64,000 nucleotides of DNA. Origin: Pseudomonas indica NBRC 103045. GTDB lineage: Bacteria; Pseudomonadota; Gammaproteobacteria; Pseudomonadales; Pseudomonadaceae. Under the pieces are notes generated by a model. That model was not told the origin of the DNA. It ran no database searches and worked only from the letters and a program-made list of their open reading frames with translations. The DNA is taken from NCBI RefSeq assembly GCF_002091635.1, contig NZ_BDAC01000011.1, positions 1 through 64,000 on the forward strand. The letters are read 5' to 3'. The number at the start of each line of letters is the position of its first letter. Position 1 is the first letter of the stretch. This document shows, one piece after another, positions 48,436 to 59,743 of this stretch. The translations under genes and the position numbers were made by a program.

Positions 48436-49263
48436 TCACGGCGTGCCGGTCGCCTGCCTGGCCTGCTGCCGTTTGAGGAAGTCGATCTTCCATTGCTCCA
48501 TGCCGAGGAATTCCGAGTCCAGGTTGGCCTCCACACCGTGCGCCTGCTTGAGGGCGGCGATGGCGTCGTGGCGCTCGGCCAGGAAGCGGTCGAAACGCTC
48601 GATCAGCGCTGGATGGCGCGTGCTGACGAGATAGAAACTGCCCCGGGTATGCGGCAGCGCGGGATCGAAGACCAAGGCGCCGGGCCGGGCCCGGATATGG
48701 TCGAGATAGTGCGTGGCCACCACCACGTTGTAGTAGGCGCCGTCGCTGTCCTTGCGCAGGGCCTGGCGGATCATCTGGCGCAGGTCGGCACTGTGCACCA
48801 GGACGGTCTGCCCGCTGGCGATGCGCTCGCGATAGGCGGCGGGCGTCCAGCCCTCCACCAGGGCCAGGCGTTCGAGCGTATCGACACCCTGCCCGACCCG
48901 CCGGGGCGCCACCAGCACGCCGTCCACGTAGTGCACCACCGGTCGGCTGTAGTACAGGGCGCGACCGGCCTTGGCGGGGCCGGCCCACTCCGGGCTGTCC
49001 GGGTACTTGAGGTCGATGCTTCCGTCCAGCAAGGCCTGTTGCAGGTCGGCCACCGGCAGCGGCCGATAGATCACCTGCACGCCGCTATCGCGGGCGAACA
49101 GGTCGAGCAGCTCGCGGGCGAACCCCTGGTATTCCCCGTGCGCATCGACCTGGTAATGCGGCGCGAACGCCGCCTGCTCGACGCCGACCACGTAGGTCTG
49201 CGCCGCCGCATGGCCGGCCGCCAGGGAAAGAATGAACAGACTGCAGAGTGCCTTGGGCGTCAC
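48436..49263 (-). CDS. Periplasmic solute-binding protein (SBP family 3)
   Basis: 275 aa with a signal peptide (about 1-22). The bilobal SBP_bac_3 pattern is visible: GFARELLDLFARDSGVQVIY, VADLQQALLDGSIDLKYPDS, YYSRPVVHYVDGVLV. No transport permease or ATPase gene is adjacent, so it may act as an orphan sensor or scavenger. Ligand unknown. Confidence 0.82.
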   Translation of the reverse strand: MTPKALCSLFILSLAAGHAAAQTYVVGVEQAAFAPHYQVDAHGEYQGFARELLDLFARDSGVQVIYRPLPVADLQQALLDGSIDLKYPDSPEWAGPAKAGRALYYSRPVVHYVDGVLVAPRRVGQGVDTLERLALVEGWTPAAYRERIASGQTVLVHSADLRQMIRQALRKDSDGAYYNVVVATHYLDHIRARPGALVFDPALPHTRGSFYLVSTRHPALIERFDRFLAERHDAIAALKQAHGVEANLDSEFLGMEQWKIDFLKRQQARQATGTP

Positions 49264-49347
49264 GATGCCTCCCGATTGATTGTTATTGTCGAGACGGAGG
49301 GCCGCACGGCGATGCGGCCGAAGAAGCGGGGACGGAATGCGCGGCGG

Positions 49348-50343
49348 TCAGCCGCCGGTCATGCTCATGAACCTCACCACCTGCACCTGCTCGTCGGCGG
49401 AGAAGTGATGGCGCTCCGGCTTCAGCCGCAGCGCGTCGATCAGCGCGGCGCGCAACCGTTCGCTGTCGCCCGGATGGCGGCGCAGCAGGCGCTTGAGATC
49501 GAGTGCGCCCTCGTGCCCCAGGCAGAGCACCAGTTTGCCTTCGGCGGTGACCCGCACGCGGTTGCAATCGCCGCAGAAATTGCGGCTGTGGGGTGAGATG
49601 AAGCCGACCTGGGTGTCGCTGCCCAGAACCTGCCAGTAGCGCGACGGGCCACCGGTACGATGACTGCTGGGCAGCAGTTGGAAGCGTTGCTCCACCAGCG
49701 CACGAACCTCGTCGCTGGTGCACAGGGTGATCTTGCGTTCGTGGCTGGATACCGAGCCCAGCGGCATTTCTTCGATGAAACTGATGTCCAGGCCTTTTTC
49801 CACGGCGAAGGCGACGAGATCCTGCACTTCGTCGTCGTTGCGCCCCTTCTGCACCACGCTGTTGAGCTTGATCCGGCTGAAGCCGGCGGCTCGCGCCGCC
49901 TCGATGCCCGCCAGTACCTGGTCGAGACGGTCCCGGCGGGTGAACGCGGCAAAACGGTCGCGGCGCAGGGAGTCGAGGCTGATGTTCAGGCGGCGGACAC
50001 CCGCACGGCGCAGGTCGGCAGCCATGTGACCGAGCTGCGAGCCGTTGGTGGTGATCGCCAGGTCGTCCAGTTCGGTGCGTGCCCCCAACTGTCCGAGCAG
50101 GCCGAGCAGCCCCTTGCGCACCAGCGGCTCCCCGCCGGTCACGCGGATGCGTCGCACGCCGAGGCCGATGAAGGCATCGGCCACCGCATAGAGCTCTTCC
50201 AGGCTGAGAATCTGGGCGCGCGGAGCGAAGACCATGTCTTCGCTCATGCAATAGGTGCAACGGAAGTCGCAGCGGTCGGTGACCGACAGACGCAGGTAAC
50301 TGATGCGCCGACCGAAGGGGTCGATCAGGTGGATGTCGCTCAT
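49348..50343 (-). CDS. moaA: GTP 3',8-cyclase MoaA
   Basis: 331 aa radical-SAM enzyme of molybdenum cofactor synthesis. The SAM cluster CxxxCxxC is in RCDFRCTYC (Cys near 25, 29, 32); RVTGGEPLVRK follows. The C-terminal second cluster is FCGDCNRVRVT plus LVLCLG. The protein ends in Gly-Gly (SMTGG), as expected. No other moa genes are near; Pseudomonas often has more than one moaA. It is divergent from the TetR gene across a palindromic AT-rich site. Confidence 0.95.
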   Translation of the reverse strand: MSDIHLIDPFGRRISYLRLSVTDRCDFRCTYCMSEDMVFAPRAQILSLEELYAVADAFIGLGVRRIRVTGGEPLVRKGLLGLLGQLGARTELDDLAITTNGSQLGHMAADLRRAGVRRLNISLDSLRRDRFAAFTRRDRLDQVLAGIEAARAAGFSRIKLNSVVQKGRNDDEVQDLVAFAVEKGLDISFIEEMPLGSVSSHERKITLCTSDEVRALVEQRFQLLPSSHRTGGPSRYWQVLGSDTQVGFISPHSRNFCGDCNRVRVTAEGKLVLCLGHEGALDLKRLLRRHPGDSERLRAALIDALRLKPERHHFSADEQVQVVRFMSMTGG

Positions 50344-50419
50344 GGCGGTTCTCCTTACTACTCAAGGAGCCGGAAAGGGCATTCGGGCCGCAATGCCGCG
50401 AATGGAAACAGAAATTCAT

Positions 50420-50438
50420 ATTTTTGTATACATAAAAT
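50420..50438. promoter_or_regulatory. AT-rich palindromic operator candidate
   Basis: ATTTTTGTATACATAAAAT, an imperfect dyad centred on GTATAC, in the gap between divergent moaA and the TetR regulator. The rest of the gap is GC-rich, so it stands out as a binding site, possibly for the TetR protein itself. Confidence 0.4.
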
Positions 50439-50565
50439 GCGACAGAAGGCCGCGCCCGAACCCGGACGGGCACACCGGCCGTCGGCTTGAGCCACGCGCA
50501 AGGCCGGTGCTAGCATGCCGCGATTCGCTGCCCGGCTGGGCAGCGCCAGGAATCGACAAGGGCCT

Positions 50566-51207
50566 ATGACCAGTATTCGCGAGCGCAACAAAGAGCTCAT
50601 TCTGCGCGCAGCCAGCGAAGAGTTCGCCGACAAGGGTTTCGCCGCCACCAAGACCAGCGACATCGCCGCCAAGGCCGGCCTGCCCAAGCCCAACATCTAT
50701 TACTACTTCAAGTCGAAGGAAAACCTCTACCGCGAGGTGCTGGAAAGCATCATCGAGCCGTTGCTGCAAGCCTCCGCACCGTTCAACCAGCCGGGCCATC
50801 CCGCCGACGTGCTGCGTGCCTACATCCGCTCGAAGATCCGCATCTCCCGCGAACTGTCCTACGCCTCCAAGGTGTTCGCCAGCGAGATCATGCACGGCGC
50901 GCCGCATCTGTCCGCCGAGCAGACCGAACAGCTCAACCGCCAGGCCAAGCACAACATCGCCTGTATCCAGAGCTGGATCGACCAGGGCCTGATGGCCAAG
51001 GTGGACCCGCACCATCTGCTGTTCAGCATCTGGGCAGCGACCCAGACCTACGCCGACTTCGACTGGCAGATTTCCACCGTCACCGGCAAGGCCAGCCTCG
51101 ACGACGCCGACTACGAAGCCGCGGCCGATACCATCATCCGGTTGGTGTTGAAAGGCTGCGAAGTCGAGCAGGCGCCGGCCGGCGGCAGCCAGGCCAGGAG
51201 TGCTTGA
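50566..51207 (+). CDS. TetR-family transcriptional regulator
   Basis: 213 aa. The N-terminal helix-turn-helix is in ILRAASEEFADKGFAATKTS DIAAKAGLPKPNIYYYFKSK (about 10-48), followed by an all-helical ligand domain similar to RutR-type regulators (ASKVFASEIMHGAPHLSAEQ, WIDQGLMAKVDPHHLLFSIW). In P. aeruginosa a regulator of this type lies next to moaA2. ATG 50566 chosen over an upstream in-frame start. The ligand is unknown; purines or pyrimidines are a guess from the RutR resemblance. Confidence 0.85.
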   Translation: MTSIRERNKELILRAASEEFADKGFAATKTSDIAAKAGLPKPNIYYYFKSKENLYREVLESIIEPLLQASAPFNQPGHPADVLRAYIRSKIRISRELSYASKVFASEIMHGAPHLSAEQTEQLNRQAKHNIACIQSWIDQGLMAKVDPHHLLFSIWAATQTYADFDWQISTVTGKASLDDADYEAAADTIIRLVLKGCEVEQAPAGGSQARSA

Positions 51208-51626
51208 GGACAGGCCCAAATCTGCTGTTGTGGCTTGAGATAGAGCCCTCTAGCACAGCCGCTGACAGGTGCGTGACGCCTCCCTCTCCCCCGGCCCCTC
51301 TCCCGTAAACGGGATAGGGGAGATTTCGTGCTGCCCGGCGTAACGAAGTAATCCTGACGCTCTGGCATTGCCAGAGAGATTGCAGAAGAGGTGGGACCAA
51401 CTCCGACGCCCCGTCAGGAGGCCGAGCGGAATCGTCGTGTAGGGGGTTGAGCGGCCTGGATACCGCGAGAGCTGCGATTGGCCAGGGATGACCCTTCGCA
51501 GGGGGCCGCCGAGGTCGGGCCCCCGGAACGGCGATGGAGGGAGGGGAGTCGAGCGAAGCATGACGGGGACGCCTAGTTCCGGATGCCGGGGCAAGCCCTC
51601 TTGGTTACTTCTAGGCGATTCGCCCC
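51208..51626. other. 419-base intergenic region with repeat-like DNA
   Basis: 51278-51320 holds a degenerate CCCTCTCCC-type element. The rest, about 51360-51610, has open frames on both strands but no credible gene; read on the minus strand it gives RSNQEGLPR and a Pro/Arg-rich stretch that resembles widely repeated, probably spurious small ORFs of pseudomonads. I treat it as a dispersed repeat of unknown type. Confidence 0.4.
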
Positions 51627-51944
51627 TCACACCGGCTCCGGCTCGAATGGCATTTCCTGCTGCTCCAGCTTGACCAACGCCTGGTGCAGCTCCGCTCGCG
51701 ACAGGCCGACGTGCAGTTCGAAGTCGTGATCGTCGACCTGATGCCCCGAACAGAGCAGCCGCGCCGCCGCGCGCAAGGCGGCATATTCGCGGCGACTGAG
51801 AAGGTTCGGGGAAACGGCCTGGACCGCCTGGTAAAGCGCCTCGTGGACGCGCTCCGGCTGGCTGGAGGTGATCACCAGGTCGTAGCTTTGCTGGAGGTTG
51901 TACAAGGTGTCGACGATGGCGTCGTGAACGGCAGTCGATGGCAT
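51627..51944 (-). CDS. Conserved hypothetical, 105 aa
   Basis: Small soluble, largely helical protein: MPSTAVHDAIVDTLYNLQQS, ERVHEALYQAVQAVSPNLLS, REYAALRAAARLLC. ATG 51944 is chosen as the helical region begins there; the frame is open to 52046. No family recognised. Confidence 0.5.
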   Translation of the reverse strand: MPSTAVHDAIVDTLYNLQQSYDLVITSSQPERVHEALYQAVQAVSPNLLSRREYAALRAAARLLCSGHQVDDHDFELHVGLSRAELHQALVKLEQQEMPFEPEPV

Positions 51945-52153
51945 GGCGGATATCCCCTGTGTCTGCAAAGGAATCGACGCGACCTTCTGGCGGTGTGCCG
52001 AACGGCTCCGCCCTGCGTGACGAGCCCGGAATACTGCAACATCCATCCCACTACGAATGTGCCCAATGCCACATTTTCACCCAAGAAACACGCCATTGCC
52101 TTACGCAACCGCTAGGAACGCAATCGCCCGCAGCCGTATAAAAACAGACGGGC

Positions 52154-52187
52154 AAAAAAAACCGGTCGGCAGCGATGCACGACCGGT
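52154..52187 (-). terminator. putP rho-independent terminator
   Basis: ACCGGTCG (52161-52168) pairs with CGACCGGT (52180-52187), followed on the minus strand by eight T. Classical intrinsic terminator, 87 bases after the putP stop. Confidence 0.92.
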
Positions 52188-52273
52188 GAAGCACTATCGA
52201 AACGTTGCCTGGCCCGGGGAGTTGAAGCCTCCCGCCTGGGCTCAGTCGGCGGCCGGGGCCGCCGTGAGGGCGA

Positions 52274-53758
52274 TCAGCCCGCCTGGTATTCCCGCTCGGC
52301 TTCTTCGAAGCGCTTGAGCATGGAAGCCGACGGCGCCTTGTCCAGTAGGCTGAACACGACGATGCCGATGCTGGCGAAGAGGAAGCCCGGAATGATTTCG
52401 TACAGGCCCAGCCAGCCGAACTGCTTCCAGACGATCACGGTGATCGCACCGATCAGCATGCCGGCCAGGGCGCCGTTGCGGGTCATACGGTTCCACATCA
52501 CGGAGATCAGTACCACCGGGCCGAAGGCGGCGCCGAAACCGGCCCAGGCGTAGGACACCAGGCCCAGTACGCGGTTTTCCGGGTTGGAAGCAAGGAAGAT
52601 GGCGACCAGCGCCACCAGCAGCACCATGCCACGGCCGACCCAGACCAGTTCGCGCTGGCTGGCGCCTTTACGCAGGAAGGACTTGTAGAAGTCTTCGGTC
52701 AGGGCGCTGGAGCACACCAGCAGCTGGCAGCTCAGGGTGCTCATGACCGCGGCCAGGATGGCGGACAGCAGGACACCGGCGACCCAGGGGTTGAACAGGA
52801 CCTTGGCCAGCTCGATGAACACTCGCTCGGGGTTCTCGGACACCGCACCGGCAACGTCCGGATGGGCCGAGAAATAGGCGATGCCGAAGAAGCCCACGGC
52901 GACGGCGCCACCGAGGCAGAGGATCATCCAGGTCATGGAGATACGACGAGCCTTGGCGATGGACTTCACCGAATCGGCGGCCATGAAGCGCGCCAGGATG
53001 TGCGGCTGGCCGAAGTAGCCCAGGCCCCAGGCCATCAGCGAGATGACGCCGACGAAGGTGGCGCCCTTGAGCATGTCGAAGTTGGTGGCGTTCTGCATCT
53101 CGATGGCGGCGAAGGTCGGATCGATACCGCCGGTAGCCAGCATCACCACGACCGGAGTCAGGATCAGCGCGAAGATCATCAGGCTGGCCTGCACGGTGTC
53201 GGTCCAGCTCACCGCGAGGAAGCCACCCACGAAGGTGTAGGCGATGGTGGCCGCGGCGCCGGCCCAGAGGGCGGTCTCGTAGGACAGGCCGAAGGTGCTC
53301 TCGAACAGACGGGCACCGGCGACGATGCCGGAGGCGCAGTAGATGGTGAAGAACACCAGGATCACCACGGCGGAGAAGATGCGCAGCACGCGGCTGGAGT
53401 CTTCGAAGCGGTTGGTGAAGTAATCCGGGAGTGTCAGGGCATTGCCGTTGTGCTCGGTCTGCACGCGCAGGCGACCGGCGACGAACAGCCAGTTCAGGTA
53501 GGCACCGACGATCAGGCCGATGGCGATCCAGCTTTCCGACAGGCCGGAGAGGTAAACGGCACCCGGCAGGCCCATCAGCAGCCAGCCACTCATGTCCGAA
53601 GCGCCCGCGGACAACGCGGTGACGAAGCTGCCGATGCTGCGGCCGCCGAGGATGTAGTCGGAGAAGTTGTTGGTGGCGCGATAGGCCGCCAGGCCGATCA
53701 GTACCATCAACGCGATGTAGATCACGAAGGTGACTAGCGTGGGTGTGGTGATGCTCAT
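52274..53758 (-). CDS. putP: Sodium/proline symporter PutP
   Basis: 494 aa with about 13 membrane helices, the length of E. coli PutP. SSF signatures: FSDYILGGRSIGSFVTALSA, GASDMSGWLLMGLPGAVYLS, VGGFLAVSWTDTVQASLMI and LGYFGQPHILARFMA. It imports proline with Na+. ATG 53758 with AGGGAG upstream; a GTG two codons earlier lies inside that site. It ends in a strong terminator. The PruR-like regulator lies upstream on the same strand, which fits proline-dependent control, but putA is absent here. Confidence 0.95.
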   Translation of the reverse strand: MSITTPTLVTFVIYIALMVLIGLAAYRATNNFSDYILGGRSIGSFVTALSAGASDMSGWLLMGLPGAVYLSGLSESWIAIGLIVGAYLNWLFVAGRLRVQTEHNGNALTLPDYFTNRFEDSSRVLRIFSAVVILVFFTIYCASGIVAGARLFESTFGLSYETALWAGAAATIAYTFVGGFLAVSWTDTVQASLMIFALILTPVVVMLATGGIDPTFAAIEMQNATNFDMLKGATFVGVISLMAWGLGYFGQPHILARFMAADSVKSIAKARRISMTWMILCLGGAVAVGFFGIAYFSAHPDVAGAVSENPERVFIELAKVLFNPWVAGVLLSAILAAVMSTLSCQLLVCSSALTEDFYKSFLRKGASQRELVWVGRGMVLLVALVAIFLASNPENRVLGLVSYAWAGFGAAFGPVVLISVMWNRMTRNGALAGMLIGAITVIVWKQFGWLGLYEIIPGFLFASIGIVVFSLLDKAPSASMLKRFEEAEREYQAG

Positions 53759-54229
53759 GAGCACTCCCTGAGTTTGTTTTTATCCAGACACGGAGGGTAG
53801 CCCGTGCCCTTGGTTGGCAGTGGACGCCCGCTTCTGACGGGTATCCGCCGGCGGGGCTGCGCCCCGTCGATACGAAAGCGGGCGAGTGTCCAGGACACCC
53901 GCCCGCCCTCTGATCACTCCGCGTCCGCCAGTGCAGCAGCGAAGCCGTTCCTTTCCCGGCAACGAACGCCGGCAATGTCGAATTCTCCGATGATCCGCCG
54001 CGCCCCGTGCCTCCTGGCCCGGGCGAAGTCCCGCCTGATCCGGCTCCCCTGCCGGATTGGACGCAGCCGTCCTCGCGTGGCTTCAAGCCATACGCCGGGG
54101 CCTTGCAGGGCAAGGACCAGGGCGGCTGGCTGGCGAATGGGCGGAATTTAGAGATTCGGGGAGGGGCTTTCTTGCGAGAAACTCTGGAGTTTTGTCGAAA
54201 AACTCCGAATGTCCGACAAGCCGCCGATT
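53759..54229. other. putP-pruR intergenic region
   Basis: 471 bases without a credible gene. Holds CGGGGC-TGC-GCCCCG (53852-53866) and the dyad GGGCG-A-GTGTCCAGGACAC-C-CGCCC (53880-53904), which could be an operator or end the pruR message. The putP promoter must lie here, and AT-rich GGATAAAAAC (minus strand) close to the gene could be its -10. Confidence 0.5.
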
Positions 54230-54982
54230 TCAGTCCGTCCCGCGCATGCGCTTCGGCGTCAACCCCAGGTAGCGCCGCATCGCCGAGGTCAGCGCACTCT
54301 GGCTGGAAAAACCGCACTCTTCGGCGATCCGCACCAGCGGCAAGGGGCTTTCCCGCAGCATCCGCGCCGCGCGGTCGAGACGGGTCTTGAGCAGGTACTG
54401 ATGCGGGGTCAGCCCGACGCTGTCCTTGAACTGGGCGTGGAAGTGGCTGGGGCTGAGGCAGGCGACCTGCGCCAGTTCGGCGACGCTGATGCGCCGCGCC
54501 AGGTGCTCGCCGATGTAGGCGTCGAGGCGTTCGAGGTCGAGCGGGCCGACCACCCGCGTCGGCTGCTCGCCGAACAGGCGCAGGTGCAAGGCACGCAGCA
54601 GCACGCCACCCAGCGAGCGGGCCAGCAGCGGGTCGTTGCCGTAACGCTCCAGCTCCGCGCCGGCGTAGCTCAGCAGGTTCTGGAAATCCGCATCCAGCGC
54701 CGGATAGCGCGGAATGTCGAACAGTCGCAGGAGCAGGTCGCGGTCCTCGGGGGACACGCCCTGCTCGTCCAGGTCGATGACCAGCATGCGGTTGTCGCCC
54801 ATGCCGGCGAAAGAGTGGTCGGCATCGCCCGGCACCAGGCAGGCGCGCATGCGGCAGACTTCGCCGCCGCGCCCGCTGACGTCGAACTCGGCGCGGCCGG
54901 CCAGTGACAGCACCAGTTGGTGATGGCCGTGGGCATGATCGTGAGCCTGTTCATCCAGGCGGATCAGGCGGGTACAGAACAT
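54230..54982 (-). CDS. pruR: AraC-family regulator, PruR-like
   Basis: 250 aa. The N-terminal cupin-like arm domain has [20 protein letters not shown]. The C-terminal ~100 residues hold two helix-turn-helices: [20 protein letters not shown] and [20 protein letters not shown], ending [12 protein letters not shown]. In P. aeruginosa PruR activates proline catabolism and uptake genes in response to proline, and is also near asrA. The name is by position and family, not proven. Confidence 0.7.
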   Translation of the reverse strand: MFCTRLIRLDEQAHDHAHGHHQLVLSLAGRAEFDVSGRGGEVCRMRACLVPGDADHSFAGMGDNRMLVIDLDEQGVSPEDRDLLLRLFDIPRYPALDADFQNLLSYAGAELERYGNDPLLARSLGGVLLRALHLRLFGEQPTRVVGPLDLERLDAYIGEHLARRISVAELAQVACLSPSHFHAQFKDSVGLTPHQYLLKTRLDRAARMLRESPLPLVRIAEECGFSSQSALTSAMRRYLGLTPKRMRGTD

Positions 54983-55132
54983 CGAAACTCTCGGATGAAA
55001 CGTGCAAGGGCGAACTTTACCGAGTCGAAGGGGGTGGCGTCAGCCCAGCCGACAGGCGGAACCGGTTCGTTCCGGGCTCGACTGGCCAGTATCTTGCTAT
55101 TACCCGGTCATTCCACTGTCACGGAAGGAGCC

Positions 55133-56227
55133 GTGCCCTTGCTCTCCTCGCCCCGCTTCGCCGCCTCTGATCGCAGCCACACCGACACAGGTTTCTGGTT
55201 GATCGCCGCCCTCTGGCTCTGCGGCATTCCCCTTGCGACGGCCGGCCATGTCTGGGCCGCGCTGGCCACCCTGGCCATCGGCCTTTTGCTTTATCAACGG
55301 CAGCATCGGCGCCAGCAAGCCCTGTGGGACCGGCTGCAAAGCGCACTGGCGCAATTGGGTAGTGCCGGCCCGTCCGAACTGCACGCGCTGATCGTCGCCA
55401 GCGGCCAGGCGCGCCATGCCGCCGAGCGGCTGCGCAGCGAAGTACAGTTCGCCGGCCAAGCGCTCGATGAGATGGCCGCCCTGGCCGAGCGACGCAGCGC
55501 CGACCAGGGCCGGCAGGTCGAGTGCATCGCCCAGGCCAGCGGCGAGATCGGTCACACCCTGGCGCAGATTCATCGGCTCGGCCAACAGGCGATGAGTGCT
55601 CTCCGCTCCGCGCACCAAAAAAGTGAAGCCGGCCGCCACGACGCCCAATCGGTGGGCAACGCCATGAGCGGCATCCGCGCGAGCCTGGGCCGTACCGCCA
55701 GCGCAGTCAGTCAGCTCCTGGACCACGCCAGTGCCGTCGAAAAAGCCCTGCACAGCATCCAGAGCCTTGCCAGGCAAACCCAGTTGCTGGCCCTCAACGC
55801 GTCCATCGAGGCAGCCCGTGCCGGCGAGCACGGCCGCGGCTTCGCGGTGGTCGCCGACCAGGTGCGCCAGTTGTCCCAGGCCAGCGACCAGGCGGTCCAA
55901 CAGATCGCCGGCGTGGTCACCGATATCGGCCAGGCGGTGCGCAGCGTGCACCATGAAGTCGAGGAACACCGCCAGTTGCTCGACCACGGAGCCGGGCAGA
56001 GCGAAGCCCTGGCGGAAGATTTGCATCAGCTCGCCGACCAGAGCCAGCGCAGCCTGACCGAACTGCTCAGCCTGCAACAGGCGTTGGACGAACATGAAGC
56101 GGCCAGCCAGGCCCTTCACGAACAACTGGAGCGGATCGGCGAAGCGGTGAACCTGCAGCGCGAGCAGAGCCACGCACTGCATGGGTTGACCCAGTACCTG
56201 ACCCGCCTGACCACCGATGCGAGGTGA
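55133..56227 (+). CDS. Short methyl-accepting chemotaxis-like protein
   Basis: About 364 aa. Two close membrane helices (about 20-60) with almost no periplasmic loop are followed by a cytoplasmic MCP signalling region; the conserved tip is [34 protein letters not shown]. There is no sensor or HAMP domain, so input must come from the membrane or cytoplasm. GTG 55133 with GGAAGGAG directly upstream (short spacing) is the best start; the frame is open to 54917. The next gene follows after 3 bases. Confidence 0.75.
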   Translation: MPLLSSPRFAASDRSHTDTGFWLIAALWLCGIPLATAGHVWAALATLAIGLLLYQRQHRRQQALWDRLQSALAQLGSAGPSELHALIVASGQARHAAERLRSEVQFAGQALDEMAALAERRSADQGRQVECIAQASGEIGHTLAQIHRLGQQAMSALRSAHQKSEAGRHDAQSVGNAMSGIRASLGRTASAVSQLLDHASAVEKALHSIQSLARQTQLLALNASIEAARAGEHGRGFAVVADQVRQLSQASDQAVQQIAGVVTDIGQAVRSVHHEVEEHRQLLDHGAGQSEALAEDLHQLADQSQRSLTELLSLQQALDEHEAASQALHEQLERIGEAVNLQREQSHALHGLTQYLTRLTTDAR

Positions 56228-56230
56228 TGC

Positions 56231-56929
56231 ATGGAAATCTGGCTCGCCGCCGGACTCGGCGGCTTACTGCTGGTGCTCGGCCAATGGCTCTGCCGATTGG
56301 CTACGCAACGCCATCACAGCACGCTCGACCAGCTCGACAACCAGGCCCTGCAACTGGCGCTGGAGCTGTTGCAGAACCTGCAGAAACACCGTGGCCTGGG
56401 CAGCCAGAACGACGACATCGGCCGCCGTCAGCGCGAAGCCATCGCCGCCCAGCTCGACGAGCTGTGGCAGCGTTGGCCGGCCGAGGCCCTGGACCTGCCG
56501 GAGATCGCCGACGCCTGGCCGCGCCTGCGCGTCAAACCGCAGGATTTCAACGCTCATAATCAGCTGATCGAGTGCCTGCTGGGCGCCATCCATCTGCTCG
56601 AACTGCGCCTGGGCGAACGCAACGGACAGATCACCGCCGGCCTCGGCGAGGCCTGCCGCTCGCTGGAAGACCTGGCCCGGCTGCGCGGCCTCGCCGTGCG
56701 CGCCGCCAACCACTCGCGCTGCCCGCTGGAGCTGCAGATCCAGATGCGCTACCTGTGCCAGCGCCTGGCCGGCCCGTCCTGCGAAAGCCGCATCCGCGAC
56801 ATCGTTGCCCGCCTCGACAGCGAATTGATCGCCGCGCCGCAGGTACGCCTGGCGCCGGCGGATTGCTTCGCCCTGCTCACCCCGATCATCGACGAACGCC
56901 TGCAAGGGCTGCGCCTGAGCCTGGCCTGA
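56231..56929 (+). CDS. Membrane-anchored helical protein, partner of the MCP-like gene
   Basis: 232 aa. One N-terminal helix (about 3-20), then an all-helical soluble domain. LELLQNLQKHRGLGSQNDDI recalls the NIT (nitrate/nitrite-sensing) type segment with its LQKxRG motif, but the similarity is weak. GAGG precedes the ATG, three bases after the MCP-like stop, so the two are one operon and may be a split sensor and signaller. Confidence 0.6.
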   Translation: MEIWLAAGLGGLLLVLGQWLCRLATQRHHSTLDQLDNQALQLALELLQNLQKHRGLGSQNDDIGRRQREAIAAQLDELWQRWPAEALDLPEIADAWPRLRVKPQDFNAHNQLIECLLGAIHLLELRLGERNGQITAGLGEACRSLEDLARLRGLAVRAANHSRCPLELQIQMRYLCQRLAGPSCESRIRDIVARLDSELIAAPQVRLAPADCFALLTPIIDERLQGLRLSLA

Positions 56930-57018
56930 TCCGGCCCGCTCCGGAGGGAGCGGCCTGTCACAACGCGAGGGACAATCCCCGGGTCCCTCACAGTTCGTTA
57001 CATCCCATCCTCCCATCG

Positions 57019-57047
57019 CATTGAAATGTCAGCGGCATACCCCATCT
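57019..57047 (+). promoter_or_regulatory. Sigma-32-type heat-shock promoter for the Lon-like gene
   Basis: CATTGAAA (57019-57026) and CCCCATCT (57040-57047) are 13 bases apart, close to the heat-shock consensus CTTGAAA-N11-16-CCCCATNT. It ends 31 bases before the gene start. Confidence 0.75.
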
Positions 57048-57078
57048 ACCCCTGTATCGCGAACGTACAGGGTGCCGC

Positions 57079-59484
<2,406 letters not shown>

Positions 59485-59496
59485 GCCCCGCTTTTC

Positions 59497-59558
59497 GTAG
59501 GAGCCAGCTCTGCTGGCGATGCTTTTGTGTCGCCATCACCAGCAGAGCTGGCTCCTAC
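59497..59558. repeat. Inverted pair of GTAGGAGCCAGCTCTGCTGG elements
   Basis: GTAGGAGCCAGCTCTGCTGG (59497-59516) and its exact reverse complement (59539-59558) around a 22-base spacer: a REPIN-like doublet able to form a 20-bp hairpin. It lies 13 bases after the Lon-like stop and could act as terminator or mRNA stabiliser. Another GAATGAATTCGCCCCTAC repeat follows at about 59604-59621. Confidence 0.9.
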
Positions 59559-59743
59559 AAGACGGGACCGGCTGCATTCGCCCAACCCATCCTCGCCGGG
59601 CGAATGAATTCGCCCCTACAGCAGACTGAGCTTTCGCTATGCCCCGACCGGGTTGGTTCTGCTCCTGAATTCGTCCACATGCCTTACAGCAAGCGACGAC
59701 CCAGGTATGCTGGCGCTTTTCCGCCCACCGACAGGAGTTGGAA

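Noticed and set aside
51250-51630. 126-aa minus-strand frame
   Set aside because: Composition typical of spurious ORFs in repeats; no ribosome site. Described as repeat-like DNA instead.
53804-54390. Open frames in the putP-pruR gap
   Set aside because: Arg/Pro/Ser-rich translations with no ribosome site or family features; they overlap pruR on the other strand.
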